Of a stretch of 63,668 nucleotides of DNA, positions 35,783-44,803 are shown in pieces (the first letter of the stretch is position 1; each line of letters opens with the position of its first letter). Origin of the DNA: JANNGZ01 sp031404155 (GTDB taxonomy: Bacteria; Pseudomonadota; Gammaproteobacteria; Burkholderiales; Burkholderiaceae_C). The stretch spans positions 1 to 63,668 of the forward strand of contig JANNGZ010000009.1 of NCBI GenBank assembly GCA_031404155.1, written 5' to 3'. Below the pieces are notes generated by a model. That model saw only the letters and a program-made list of their open reading frames with translations. It searched no databases and was not told where the DNA came from. The position numbers and the translations under genes were made by a program.

Positions 35783-37123
35783 ATGTTCTGGTACGACAAA
35801 GTGGTGTGGCAGGAGGGGATGTTTCTCCGCGCCCAGCATTTCCAACAGCAGGATCGACATGCGGCGCATCAGCTGGAGGCGCGCACTGCGCCGCTGCGTT
35901 CGCATCCCTGGGGGGTGACCGAGCTGTCGGTCGACCGCGACCTGCTGGCGGCGGGTCGCTTCGCGCTCTCGGCCGCCACCGGCGTGCTGGAGGACGGCAC
36001 GACCTTCTCCATTCCGGGAGCCGCGGACGCACCCTTGCCGCTGGACCTGCCAGAGGGAACGCGCAACGCCGTGGTCTACCTGGCACTGGCCCTGCGGCAA
36101 GACGGCAGCCCCGAGGTGAGCTCGGCGGCCCTCGGTCCCGACGGGGTGCGCGCGCGCTACGCACTGCACAGCTTCGAGGCTTACGACACCCACAGCGACA
36201 GCACCATTTCGGCCGAGCTCGGCGTTGGCCGTCCGCGCCTGCGCTACCTGCTCGACTCCGACGAACTGGCCGGTTACTCGTGCCTGGGTCTGGCCCGCGT
36301 GGTTGAAGTCCAGGCCGACCGGCGCGTGCAGTTGGACGACCGGTTCATTCCGCCGTGCTTGCGCATCTCGGCCACCACCGTGCTGAGCAATCTCACCGCC
36401 GAGCTCGTGGGCATGCTCGGCCAGCGCGCCGAAGTGCTGGCCGGAAGGCTGGGCCAGCCCGGCACCCGCGGCGTGGCCGACGTTGCCGACTTCCTGCTGC
36501 TGCAGGCGGTGAACCGCTGGCAGCCGCTGCTCGCGCACTGGGCGGATTCGGGCAATCTGCATCCGGAGTCGTTGTTCTCGGCGCTGGTTCAGTTGGCGGG
36601 GGAACTGGCCACGTTCACCGCGCCGAACAAGCGCGCCAGCGCCTATCCGGCCTACCGCCACGACGACCTGCAACGCAGCTTCGCCCCGGTCGTCGCCGAT
36701 CTGCGGCGCTCCTTGTCCGCGGTCCTGGAAACCAATGCCGTCTCCATTGCGCTGCAGGAAAAGGGCCACGGTGTCCGTGTCGGCGCACTCACCGACCGCA
36801 CCCTGTTGCGAGGGAGCCAATTCGTGCTCACCGTCTCGGCGGACCTGCCCGGCGAGCAACTGCGTCGGCTGTTCCCCAGCCAGGTCAAGATCGGCGCGGT
36901 GGAACATATCCGGGAGCTGGTGAATGTGTCCTTGCCGGGCATCGCGGTGCGCGCCTTGCCCGTGGCGCCGCGACAGATTCCGTTTCACGCCTCGGCGGCC
37001 TACTTCGAACTCGACCGCGGCAGCCCGCACTGGCAGCAAATGCAGACCTCGGGCGGATTTGCGATCCACGTCTCGGGTGACTTCCCGAATCTGAGCGTCG
37101 AGTTATGGGCGATCCGCGCATGA
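35783..37123 (+). CDS. tssK: T6SS baseplate-membrane connector TssK (ImpJ)
   Basis: 446 residues, standard length. Diagnostic parts are the start FWYDKVVWQEGMFLRAQHFQ, the siphophage receptor-binding-like shoulder (VTELSVDRDLLAAGRFAL), and the central LARVVEVQADRRVQLDDRFIPP and LLLQAVNRWQPLLAHWA regions, closing with NLSVELWAIRA. TssK trimers link the TssE-F-G wedges to the membrane complex. A 57-base gap follows tagH. The TGA at 37121-37123 is the first base block of a three-copy tandem repeat. Confidence 0.96.
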   Translation: MFWYDKVVWQEGMFLRAQHFQQQDRHAAHQLEARTAPLRSHPWGVTELSVDRDLLAAGRFALSAATGVLEDGTTFSIPGAADAPLPLDLPEGTRNAVVYLALALRQDGSPEVSSAALGPDGVRARYALHSFEAYDTHSDSTISAELGVGRPRLRYLLDSDELAGYSCLGLARVVEVQADRRVQLDDRFIPPCLRISATTVLSNLTAELVGMLGQRAEVLAGRLGQPGTRGVADVADFLLLQAVNRWQPLLAHWADSGNLHPESLFSALVQLAGELATFTAPNKRASAYPAYRHDDLQRSFAPVVADLRRSLSAVLETNAVSIALQEKGHGVRVGALTDRTLLRGSQFVLTVSADLPGEQLRRLFPSQVKIGAVEHIRELVNVSLPGIAVRALPVAPRQIPFHASAAYFELDRGSPHWQQMQTSGGFAIHVSGDFPNLSVELWAIRA

Positions 37124-37302
37124 GCCCGCCGGGCCGCCCCAAGGGCGAATACCGAAGTGCGCAGCACGGAGGTACACCAGTGAGCCCGCCGGGCCGCCCC
37201 AAGGGCGAATACCGAAGTGCGCAGCACGGAGGTTGCCTGATGAGCCCGCACGGCCGCCCGAAGGGCGACAGCACCGAAGTACGCAGTACGGAGGTTGCCT
37301 GA
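37121..37302 (+). repeat. Three-copy tandem of linker element between tssK and tssL
   Basis: Three copies, 37121-37180, 37181-37240 and 37241-37302, lengths 60, 60 and 62. Copies 1 and 2 are nearly identical. Each opens TGAGCCCG, contains GGCCGCCC, AAGGGCGA, ACCGAAGT and a C-G-GAGGT ribosome-binding site, and ends at a start codon: GTG 37180, ATG 37240 and ATG 37302. Only the last is used by tssL. The first two open a frame coding for repeated RPKGEYRSAQHGG-like peptides and ending at 37302. Confidence 0.85.
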
Positions 37303-38684
37303 TGAGCGACAACCCCTTCAGCGAACCCGACGACGACGATCGCACCATCATCCGAAGCTCCGGCGGCGCGAAGCCTTCGCTGCGACCGCCGGCCGCAGCG
37401 CCGCTGCGCACCGCCGCGCCGTTTCCGCCGCCGCCCGCACCGATGGCGCAGCGTCTGGCAGGCGAAGCCGAAGCGCTGCCCAGCGTGGGCATCTCGCCGA
37501 TTGCCGCCGCCGCCGCACCGCTGCTCGACCTGCTCGGCCGCATCGGCGCCGGCGCTCAGGCCACACAGGTGAACAACGTCGAAGAACTGCGCGAGCGCGC
37601 GGTCCGCGAGTTGCAGGCCTTCGAAGCCCGCTGCACCGCGGCCCATGTCGCGGAGGACCAGCTTCGTGCATCGCACTACGCGCTCTGCGCCGCACTCGAC
37701 GACGTGGTGCTGGCCACCCCCTGGGGCCAGTCGAGCAGCTGGGGCACACGTTCGCTCAGCTCCACGTTCCACCAGGATGTGCGTAGCGGCGAGCGCTTCT
37801 TCGACCTTCTCGGCGGCATGCAGAAGGACCCCGGGCGTTACCGCGCGGCGCTCGAGATCTGCTACTTGTGCCTCTCGGTGGGATTTCGCGGCCGCTACCG
37901 TCTGGACAGTCGTGGCAACGCCGAAATCGATCGCATGCGCGAAGGGCTTTACCAGCTGCTCAGTCAATTGCGGGGCGGCTGGGAGCGCGAACTGTCGCCG
38001 CGGTGGCGCGGCGTGGATGCGCCGCACCGCGGCCCCGGGCGCAGCGTTCCGGCCTGGGTCGCGGCAGCGGTGGCGCTGGCCGTGCTCGCCTTCGGCTACA
38101 TGCTGGTCGCCAACTCGGTGAACAACACCGGCGATGCGCTTCAGCAGCGCCTGGTGCAGTTGCCACCAGCCACCTTGCCGACCATCGAGCGCAGCGCGCC
38201 GCTGATCGCACCGGCTGCGGCGCCGCCGTCCGGGCCCGACCTGGTCGCGACGATCAGCCAGTTTCTGCAACGCGAGGTCCGCGACGGCCTGGTCGTGGTG
38301 CAGGGCGACATGCAGCGCGTGCTGATCCGCGTCAAGGGCCGCGGCATGTTCGCTTCCGGCATGGCCGATGTCGAGCCGAGCTTCGTCGCGCTGCTGCAGC
38401 GCATCGGCGAAGCCTTGAAGGCCGAACCGGGCCAGGTCATGGTGCTCGGTCATTCCGACAACCAGCCGATTCGAACCGTGCGCTTCCCGTCCAATTTCCA
38501 GCTCTCGGCCGCACGCGCTGACTCGGCGAAGAACATCCTGTCCGCGGCGACCGGCCAGCCTGCGCGTTTCGCCTCGGCCGGACGGGCCGACAACGAGCCG
38601 CTGAAGTCCAATGCAACGCCCGAGGGCCGGGAAGACAACCGGCGCATCGAGATCCTGTTGTCGCGCAGCGGGGGCGCCCGGTGA
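37302..38684 (+). CDS. tssL: T6SS inner-membrane protein TssL (DotU) with OmpA-like C-terminus
   Basis: 460 residues. Order: a disordered acidic/Pro N-terminus (1-70, with DDDDRTIIRSSGG), the DotU cytoplasmic domain (about 80-240: HYALCAALDDVVLATPWGQ, YLCLSVGFRGRYRL), one transmembrane helix (about 249-271) and a periplasmic OmpA-like domain (about 335-460: VMVLGHSDNQPI, LSAARADSAKNIL, DNRRIEILL). This is the extended TssL that binds peptidoglycan itself. TssL, TssM and TssJ normally form the membrane complex. The start follows the third repeat copy, GGAGGT plus seven bases. It overlaps tssM by four bases (GTGA). Confidence 0.95.
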   Translation: MSDNPFSEPDDDDRTIIRSSGGAKPSLRPPAAAPLRTAAPFPPPPAPMAQRLAGEAEALPSVGISPIAAAAAPLLDLLGRIGAGAQATQVNNVEELRERAVRELQAFEARCTAAHVAEDQLRASHYALCAALDDVVLATPWGQSSSWGTRSLSSTFHQDVRSGERFFDLLGGMQKDPGRYRAALEICYLCLSVGFRGRYRLDSRGNAEIDRMREGLYQLLSQLRGGWERELSPRWRGVDAPHRGPGRSVPAWVAAAVALAVLAFGYMLVANSVNNTGDALQQRLVQLPPATLPTIERSAPLIAPAAAPPSGPDLVATISQFLQREVRDGLVVVQGDMQRVLIRVKGRGMFASGMADVEPSFVALLQRIGEALKAEPGQVMVLGHSDNQPIRTVRFPSNFQLSAARADSAKNILSAATGQPARFASAGRADNEPLKSNATPEGREDNRRIEILLSRSGGAR

Positions 38685-41600
38685 AGGCGGTTTGGGCGGC
38701 ATTGATCTCGGTGGCCGGGCTGGGTGGCCTGGTCGGCGCGCTCTTGCTTTGCGCGGTGATCTGGTTCTTCGCGCCGGCCCTGCTCGGCGTGAGGTCGCTG
38801 GCCTTGCTCGCACTCCTGGCCGCGTTGCCGCTGCTGATCTGGCTGCTGGTGCTGGTGTGGCTGGTTCGGCGCCGCCAGAAGCGCGACGCCGCGCTGGTGG
38901 CCGGCGCGTCCCAGGCCGCTGAAAAGCCGGACGACAAGACCGTCAAGGCCGGCGCCGCGGCCGCTGCGGCGGCCGAGGAAGAGCGTGCGGTGGGCAGCCG
39001 CCTGGCCGAGGCGCTGAACGCGATGAAGGCGACCAGTGCCAGCAAGGGCGGCTACCTCTACGAGCGGCCCTGGTACGTGATCATCGGCCCGCCAGGCTCA
39101 GGCAAGACCACCGCCATCCGCAACTCCGGTCTCGGCTTCCCGCTGGAGGCGGGCCGCGTGGCCGGTGTCGGCGGCACGCGCAATTGCGACTGGTGGATTT
39201 CGGAACAGGCGGTGTTGATCGACACGGCCGGGCGCTACACCACGCAGGACAGCGACGCCGCGTCCGACAGGGCAGGCTGGGAGCGCTTCCTCGACCTGCT
39301 TCGCCGCCAACGACCCCGCCTGCCACTGAACGGCGTGGTGGTGGCCTTCGGTGCGGACATGCTCAGCCGGCTCGACCAGGCCGGACGAGAACTGCATGCC
39401 CAAGCGGTGCGGCGGCGGGTGCGTGAACTCGAACTGAAACTCGGCCAGCGCCTGCCGATCTACTTTCTGGTCAGCAAGGCGGACCTCATCGTCGGGTTCA
39501 CCGAGTTCTTCGACGACCTCGACCGCGATGGGCGCGCTCAGGTCTGGGGCTTGACCTTGCCCGCCGAGCCGGCGGCCGAAGGGCAAGTCGGCAAGTTTGC
39601 GGGCGAGTTCGCGGGCCTGGTGCAACGGCTGCAGGACCGCCTCCTGGAGCGATTGCAGGCCGAGCGCGGGCCAGAGCAACGTGTGCGCATCGCCGGCTTT
39701 CCGGCTCAGTTCGCATCGCTCGAGCCGCCGTTGGCGGCCTTCATCCAGGCCGCGTTCGGCGGCTCCAAACTCGATCCCGCGCCCTTCTTGCGCGGTGTGT
39801 ACTTCACCTCGGGTACCCAGGAGGGCACCCCGATCGACCGCTTGACCGGTGCGCTTTCGCGAGCCTTCGGCCTGGACTCGCGCCGTCCCGCGGCGGTGAT
39901 GGGTCAAAAGGGGCGCAGCTACTTCCTCGGCCGGCTGCTGCGCGAACTCGTCTTCAACGAGGCCCGGCTCGCTGCGCTCGACCGCGGTCAGGAACGTCGC
40001 ACTCGCTTCATCCAGATCGGTGCCTGGAGCTTGGCAGCGCTGGCCGTCATAGGCGGCGCCGTGTGGGCCTGGTCGGCCATGAAGGCCGAAACAGCGCGTG
40101 CAGAGCGGTTCGCTGCTGCCCTCGAAAGCGCCACGACCTCTTCGCAGAACTTGCCGCTCGACAGGATCACCGCGAGCGACGATCTCGTGCGCGTGCTCGC
40201 CTACCTCGATCGCGTGCGCGATGTTCCTCCGGCGTCCGCAGGCAAGGGCGGCGGCCTCGGCCTGAGCCAGGAAGACAAGCTTCTGAGCGCCGGGCAACTG
40301 GCCTACAAGCGCGCCCTGGAGCGGGTGCTGCTGCCGCGCCTCATGTCCCGGCTGGAGTCCCAACTCCGGGCCAGCATGCAGAACCCGGCGTATCTCTACG
40401 TCGCCACCCGCGTGTACCTGATGCTCGGCCGGCAGGGCCCGCTGGATCAGCCGTTGATCAAGGAGTGGATGGCGCTGGACTGGGAGCAGGCCTACCCCGG
40501 CGTGGTGGGTGCGCCCTTCCGCGATGCGCTCGGCGGCCATCTGCAGGCGGCCTTGGCCGAGGCCGCCAAGCCCGAGGGCCTGGAGAGCGTCGCGCTCGAT
40601 GGTGCCTTGATCGACCAGGCCCGCCGTGTGTTCTCGCGCCTGCCGATGTCAGAGCGTGTCTACGCCAGGATGCGCGGCACGGCCAGCGACGCTGCACCTT
40701 GGCGCGCGGCCGCGGTCGTCGGACCGGCTGGCCAGCGCCTGTTTACGCTGAAGGGCAAGCCCTTGACCGAGGCTGCCGTGCCAGGCCTGTTTACCGTGGA
40801 AGGACTGCACCGCACGTTTCTGCCGCGCCTGCCCCAGGCGATCCGCGAAGCCGCTTCCGAGAGCTGGGTGCTCGGCCCGGAGGCGGCAGCCACGGCATCC
40901 GACCCGCGGCAACTCGAGGGCGCGGTGCTGCGCTTGTACGCCGAGGATTACGTGAAGGCCTGGCAAGACATGCTCGGCAGCATCGACCTGGTGCCCTTCA
41001 GCAGCCTGACGCAGGCGGCCGAGGCCTTGAACATCCTGGGGGCTCCAAATTCGCCGATGCGCGACTTGCTGCAAAGCGTTGCCCGACAACTCTCGCCGAG
41101 CAAGCCGCCGACGGCGCCTGCCGCTGCGGCTTCGGCGGCCGCAGGCGCCGCCCAGGCCGCGGCGAGCGCGGCGATGGCCGCGGTGGCGGGCAAGTCCGCT
41201 GCCACCAGCCGCGTGGCCGAAGCGCTCGGGGTCAAGCTGGGGCAACCCGCGCCGGAGACGGTCGTCGCCGAGATCGTCGAAGCGCGGTTCCGCCCGCTGC
41301 GCGAGATTTCCGGCAAACCGCTCGACGGCATTCTCGCGGTGATGAGCGAGCTCTACGCCGAAGTGGCCAAGCTCGCCGCCGCACCGCCCGGCGGCCCGCC
41401 GCCGCCTGCGGCCCCCGGGCTGGACCCCGGGCAACGGCTGGCCGGCGAGGCGCAGCGCGCGCCGGAGCCGCTGTCCCGGTGGCTCCAGGTGGCAGTGCGG
41501 TCCGCGGGTGTGCAGCGATCCGGGGGCACCCGGGCCGCGGTGGCGGCGGCCGGGGCGCAGCAGTTGGCGCCGTTCTGCCGCGGCGTCGAGACGCGCTTCC

Positions 41601-42241
41601 CATTCCGTCAGGACGCCAGCGCACCGGACATGCCGATGGACGATTTCGCCCGGCTCTTCGGCCCGGGCGGCGTTTTCGACCAGTTGTTCGCGCAGACCTT
41701 GCGCAACCACGTGGACACGCGGCAGAAGCCCTGGCGTACCGTGGCCGTCGAAGGCTCGCCATCGCCGGTCGCCGCGGCCGACATCGCCCAGTTCCAGCGT
41801 GCCGCCACGATCCGCGACGCCTTCTTCCCCGCGCCCTTGCCCGGGCAGCCCCCTTCGGCATTGCGGTTCGAGCTCCTGCCGCTGGCCCTGAACCCGGCCG
41901 GGCGCGGCGCCACCTTGGAGGCCGACGGCGTCAAGACCGTGATTGCACCGGGTGCCGCCGGGGCCAGGGCGGTGCCGCTGCAATGGCCCTCACGCGGGGC
42001 CGTCAGCCTGAGCTTCGACGGCGACGCGCCGGGCGCGGGCCTGTTGAACGACGGCCCGTGGGCGGCACTGCGTTTCGTGTCGCGGGGGCGGCTTGCCGCC
42101 ACCAACACTCAAGACCGATTTCGTCTCAGCATCCAGCAAGGCGAGCGTTCGGCCGAGTTCGAGTTGCGCACCGGTTCGATCGTGCACCCCTTCATGCTGC
42201 GTGAACTCGCAGAGTTCCGCTGCCCGAAGCTGGCTCCGTGA
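38681..42241 (+). CDS. tssM: T6SS inner-membrane protein TssM (IcmF)
   Basis: 1186 residues, full length. It has two N-terminal membrane helices (about 5-30 and 40-62), a cytoplasmic nucleotide-binding domain with Walker A GPPGSGKT (136-143) and WISEQAVLIDTAGR, a further helix around 445-465 (SLAALAVIGGAVWAWSAM), and a large periplasmic part with an Ala-rich stretch (about 800-850) and the C-terminal beta-rich domain ending FELRTGSIVHPFML-like. TssM usually contacts the lipoprotein TssJ with that C-terminal region, yet no tssJ is seen here. The GTG start overlaps the tssL stop. Confidence 0.96.
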   Translation: MKAVWAALISVAGLGGLVGALLLCAVIWFFAPALLGVRSLALLALLAALPLLIWLLVLVWLVRRRQKRDAALVAGASQAAEKPDDKTVKAGAAAAAAAEEERAVGSRLAEALNAMKATSASKGGYLYERPWYVIIGPPGSGKTTAIRNSGLGFPLEAGRVAGVGGTRNCDWWISEQAVLIDTAGRYTTQDSDAASDRAGWERFLDLLRRQRPRLPLNGVVVAFGADMLSRLDQAGRELHAQAVRRRVRELELKLGQRLPIYFLVSKADLIVGFTEFFDDLDRDGRAQVWGLTLPAEPAAEGQVGKFAGEFAGLVQRLQDRLLERLQAERGPEQRVRIAGFPAQFASLEPPLAAFIQAAFGGSKLDPAPFLRGVYFTSGTQEGTPIDRLTGALSRAFGLDSRRPAAVMGQKGRSYFLGRLLRELVFNEARLAALDRGQERRTRFIQIGAWSLAALAVIGGAVWAWSAMKAETARAERFAAALESATTSSQNLPLDRITASDDLVRVLAYLDRVRDVPPASAGKGGGLGLSQEDKLLSAGQLAYKRALERVLLPRLMSRLESQLRASMQNPAYLYVATRVYLMLGRQGPLDQPLIKEWMALDWEQAYPGVVGAPFRDALGGHLQAALAEAAKPEGLESVALDGALIDQARRVFSRLPMSERVYARMRGTASDAAPWRAAAVVGPAGQRLFTLKGKPLTEAAVPGLFTVEGLHRTFLPRLPQAIREAASESWVLGPEAAATASDPRQLEGAVLRLYAEDYVKAWQDMLGSIDLVPFSSLTQAAEALNILGAPNSPMRDLLQSVARQLSPSKPPTAPAAAASAAAGAAQAAASAAMAAVAGKSAATSRVAEALGVKLGQPAPETVVAEIVEARFRPLREISGKPLDGILAVMSELYAEVAKLAAAPPGGPPPPAAPGLDPGQRLAGEAQRAPEPLSRWLQVAVRSAGVQRSGGTRAAVAAAGAQQLAPFCRGVETRFPFRQDASAPDMPMDDFARLFGPGGVFDQLFAQTLRNHVDTRQKPWRTVAVEGSPSPVAAADIAQFQRAATIRDAFFPAPLPGQPPSALRFELLPLALNPAGRGATLEADGVKTVIAPGAAGARAVPLQWPSRGAVSLSFDGDAPGAGLLNDGPWAALRFVSRGRLAATNTQDRFRLSIQQGERSAEFELRTGSIVHPFMLRELAEFRCPKLAP

Positions 42242-42295
42242 GGCGGTAGCCGGCCGGCTCGGTTCCACGATCACGCGCCAACGGGGACCCGCGGC

Positions 42296-43537
42296 ATGAC
42301 AGGCGTCTACGGCAAGTTGCCGTCGCATGGCGACTTCGTCTTGCGTGAGCTTCCTCAGGACTTCGTGCAGCCTTGGGACCAGTGGCTGCAGGCTGGCCTG
42401 GTCCAGGCGCAGCGGGTGCTGGCGCAAGATTTTGCCGACGTTTGGGCGGCAGCGCCGCCGTGGCGCTTTCGCCTCCCACCGGGCAGTTGCGGCGATCGGG
42501 CTGTCGCCGGCGTTCTGCTGCCCAGCGAAGACTCCAGCGGACGGCAGTTCCCGCTGACGCTCGCCGCCTTGCTCGCGCCGGGCACGGCCGCGCCAGACAG
42601 CGCGTGGTACGCAGCGCTGGAGACGCTCGGTTGCACGGGGCGTGACCGCGGCGATTCGGTGGATGAATTGTTCGCCGCCTTGCCCTCCACCACCGCAGGC
42701 GGCTCGCCTTCCGTTGACGAAGAGGTTCCCGGCGAAGGCTGGTGGACAGACGAGCAGCAGCGCTGGGACCTCGCAGCCCTGCCGTCGGCCGCGCAGTTTC
42801 AGGCGCTGCTCCAAGGTGGCAGTACGGGCTATCAGCTGGTGTCTTTGGCGTTCAGCCATCGCGGCACGGTCCGCACACGCAACGAGGACGCCTTCGTCGA
42901 CCGTGCGGACATCGGGCTGTGGGCGGTTGCCGATGGTGCCGGGGGCCACGGCGCGGGTGACGTCGCATCGGCCGCGGTCATCGGCGCGCTCGCGGACCTC
43001 CCGCCGGGGCTGTCGGCAGCGGAAATGTTGGCTCAGGTGCGCCTGCGCATCGGCGCCGTCCATACCGCGCTCCAGCGCCGCGGTGAGGAGAGCGCCAACC
43101 GTGACCTCGTGGCCAGCACGGTGGTGGTGCTGCTGGCGCGCGGCACCCACTTCGCCTGCCTCTGGGCCGGAGATTCACGGGCCTACCTGCTGCGGGAGGG
43201 CCGCCTGTGTCAGGTGACGCGCGACCACAGCGTGGTGCAGGAGATGGTCGAGGCGGGCGCGCTGGCACCGGAGGATGGTGAGAAGCATCCGCAGGCGAAC
43301 ATCATCACGCGGGCCGTCGGGGCCGAAGACGCGCTCGATCTGGACAAAGTCTCGGGCCGCCTCGTGGCGGGCGACCGGCTGATGCTGTGCAGCGACGGCC
43401 TCTACAAGGCCCTGGCAGAGAGCGACATTGAAACCCGGCTTGCGGCCGGTGACGGACCCGATGAACTCGTTGCCGCGGCGCTGGCGGCCGGCGCGCGCGA
43501 CAACGTCACCGCCGTGGTCGTCAGCGCAGTCGTCTGA
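42296..43537 (+). CDS. tagF: TagF-PP2C fusion, T6SS post-translational regulator
   Basis: 413 residues with two domains. Residues 1-180 are TagF/ImpM (VYGKLPSHGDFVLRELPQDF, GDRAVAGVLLPSEDSSGRQFPLT in part). Residues 185-413 are a PP2C-type phosphatase (RTRNEDAFVD, AVADGAGGHGAG with metal-binding Asp, LWAGDSRAYLL, LCSDGLYKAL, GARDNVTAVVV). In P. aeruginosa TagF and PppA are separate repressors of the H1 system; a TagF-PppA fusion is known from Agrobacterium. Here the phosphatase should reverse phosphorylation of TagH by the kinase at the other end of the locus, and TagF represses independently. The gene follows tssM after a 54-base gap. Confidence 0.94.
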   Translation: MTGVYGKLPSHGDFVLRELPQDFVQPWDQWLQAGLVQAQRVLAQDFADVWAAAPPWRFRLPPGSCGDRAVAGVLLPSEDSSGRQFPLTLAALLAPGTAAPDSAWYAALETLGCTGRDRGDSVDELFAALPSTTAGGSPSVDEEVPGEGWWTDEQQRWDLAALPSAAQFQALLQGGSTGYQLVSLAFSHRGTVRTRNEDAFVDRADIGLWAVADGAGGHGAGDVASAAVIGALADLPPGLSAAEMLAQVRLRIGAVHTALQRRGEESANRDLVASTVVVLLARGTHFACLWAGDSRAYLLREGRLCQVTRDHSVVQEMVEAGALAPEDGEKHPQANIITRAVGAEDALDLDKVSGRLVAGDRLMLCSDGLYKALAESDIETRLAAGDGPDELVAAALAAGARDNVTAVVVSAVV

Positions 43538-43579
43538 AGGCCGCCATGCTGACTGGCTGGCTCGATTCCTGCCGCTGCT

Positions 43580-44524
43580 TCAGCGACGCTCGGCCCATTC
43601 CATCCGTGGTGCACCGTCGAGGAAGCGGCGCCGCATCGAGTCCAGCGTCCTCTCGTCGACGCCGAGGTCGGCCGCGCTGAAGGCGCGGGGGTCGGTGGAA
43701 TGCATCAGGAAGGCCTGTGCCTCGTTGATCATCAGCTCGTTGTCGCGCGGGTTGTAGCCGCGGCGCTCCAGATAGGCGACGAAGCGCTCGCGCTCGGCAG
43801 CGGTCAGCCGCTCGTGCCAGAAGCGACGGCAGTGGTCGGCATAAGCCGGCGTCGTGAAGTAGACGCCGTGGCTGAGTTCGTGGCGGGCGACGGACGCGCG
43901 CATCGCCGCGTCGAGGTCGGTGCCGGGCTGCGCGCGCGTGAAGGTGATCAGCACCGACGACGGCTGCCGAGCGCCTTGCTCGGCCTCGCCGTTCGACGCC
44001 AGCAGGCCGTGCCGCCGCAGGATCGACTCCAGCTGGCGCTCCTCGGCCGTCAGCACGATGTTCTGGCGCCCGGCGAGCGCGAAGAAGCGTCGAAGGTTTT
44101 GCGCCGTCTGGTCGTGGCCGTAGTAGAAGGTCTCGGGTGTCAGCTTCTGGCGTGCGATCAACGCGGACAGTTCAGCGTCATCGAGCACACGATCGCGCGG
44201 CGCGTCCGGCTGCTCGACGAGCGCGGCGGCGCGGTTGAGGGCTCGTGCCTGCGCCCGCAGGTCGGGGAACTGGATCACCAGCAATTCCGGATGGCTGTGC
44301 AGGCGGGCGAGTTGCCATCCCTCCGCCGGCGCTTGCGCCAACAGTTGCGTCAAGCTCAGCCGGGGCAAGGCGTCCGTCACCGAAGCGCGCGACCAGAGCC
44401 AAGCGGCCCAGAAAATGCCGCCCAGCACGACGGCCACTGCCAGAACAAACATCGCCTGGATCAGGCGACGTCGGGCGGAAGCTGTGACCACGGCCGCACC
44501 AACTGCGGCTTCACGCTCGAACAT
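43580..44524 (-). CDS. Membrane-anchored HELSH metallopeptidase-like protein
   Basis: 314 residues with one N-terminal membrane helix (about 22-47, FVLAVAVVLGGIFWAAWLW); the rest is probably periplasmic. The motif HELSH (His215-Glu216...His219) in SVARHELSHGVYFT is the zinc-binding HExxH, and a later INEAQAF (Glu268, 49 residues on) is a plausible third ligand as in gluzincins. No family name is recognised. It converges with the T6SS operon (42-base gap), so the link to T6SS is only positional. A role in cell-wall or periplasmic protein processing is possible. Confidence 0.75.
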   Translation of the reverse strand: MFEREAAVGAAVVTASARRRLIQAMFVLAVAVVLGGIFWAAWLWSRASVTDALPRLSLTQLLAQAPAEGWQLARLHSHPELLVIQFPDLRAQARALNRAAALVEQPDAPRDRVLDDAELSALIARQKLTPETFYYGHDQTAQNLRRFFALAGRQNIVLTAEERQLESILRRHGLLASNGEAEQGARQPSSVLITFTRAQPGTDLDAAMRASVARHELSHGVYFTTPAYADHCRRFWHERLTAAERERFVAYLERRGYNPRDNELMINEAQAFLMHSTDPRAFSAADLGVDERTLDSMRRRFLDGAPRMEWAERR

Positions 44525-44803
44525 GGATCAACTCCCGGCGCGATGCTGCGGGTAGAAGTGAACGGCCAGCCTGAGCTGTCTTGAATCTGCAGCCCGCTGC
44601 GCTGCCCACAACGGCTCCGTTCGATTCGGCTCGGCGCGGGATGGTCGCATGGATTGCATGCTTCGTGGTCGCGCGGTTGTGCCCGGAAGCACCGGCGGAA
44701 GCCGCGCTTGATCCGTTGGTCGAAGGGTCGTGCTGTCGGGGCCTGCCAGGTTCGCATGCGAGATCGGCGGCTTGCCGCGCGCAAGCCAGGGGTCCGCGCG
44801 TCC
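44525..44803. other. Gap with a hairpin after the catabolic operon
   Basis: A 279-base gap between two minus-strand genes. A perfect stem (GGCTTGC 44769-44775, GCAAGCC 44781-44787) lies 17 bases beyond the lyase stop codon and may terminate the operon, although no T-tract follows. Nothing else is seen. Confidence 0.45.

Noticed and set aside
37105..37302. Small protein coded by the tandem repeat
   Set aside because: The frame exists only because the 60-base unit lacks stops; it is made of repeat peptides and ends on the tssL start. It is kept as a repeat, not a gene.
37121..37302. CRISPR-like array
   Set aside because: The copies are head-to-tail with no variable spacers and contain ribosome-binding sites.
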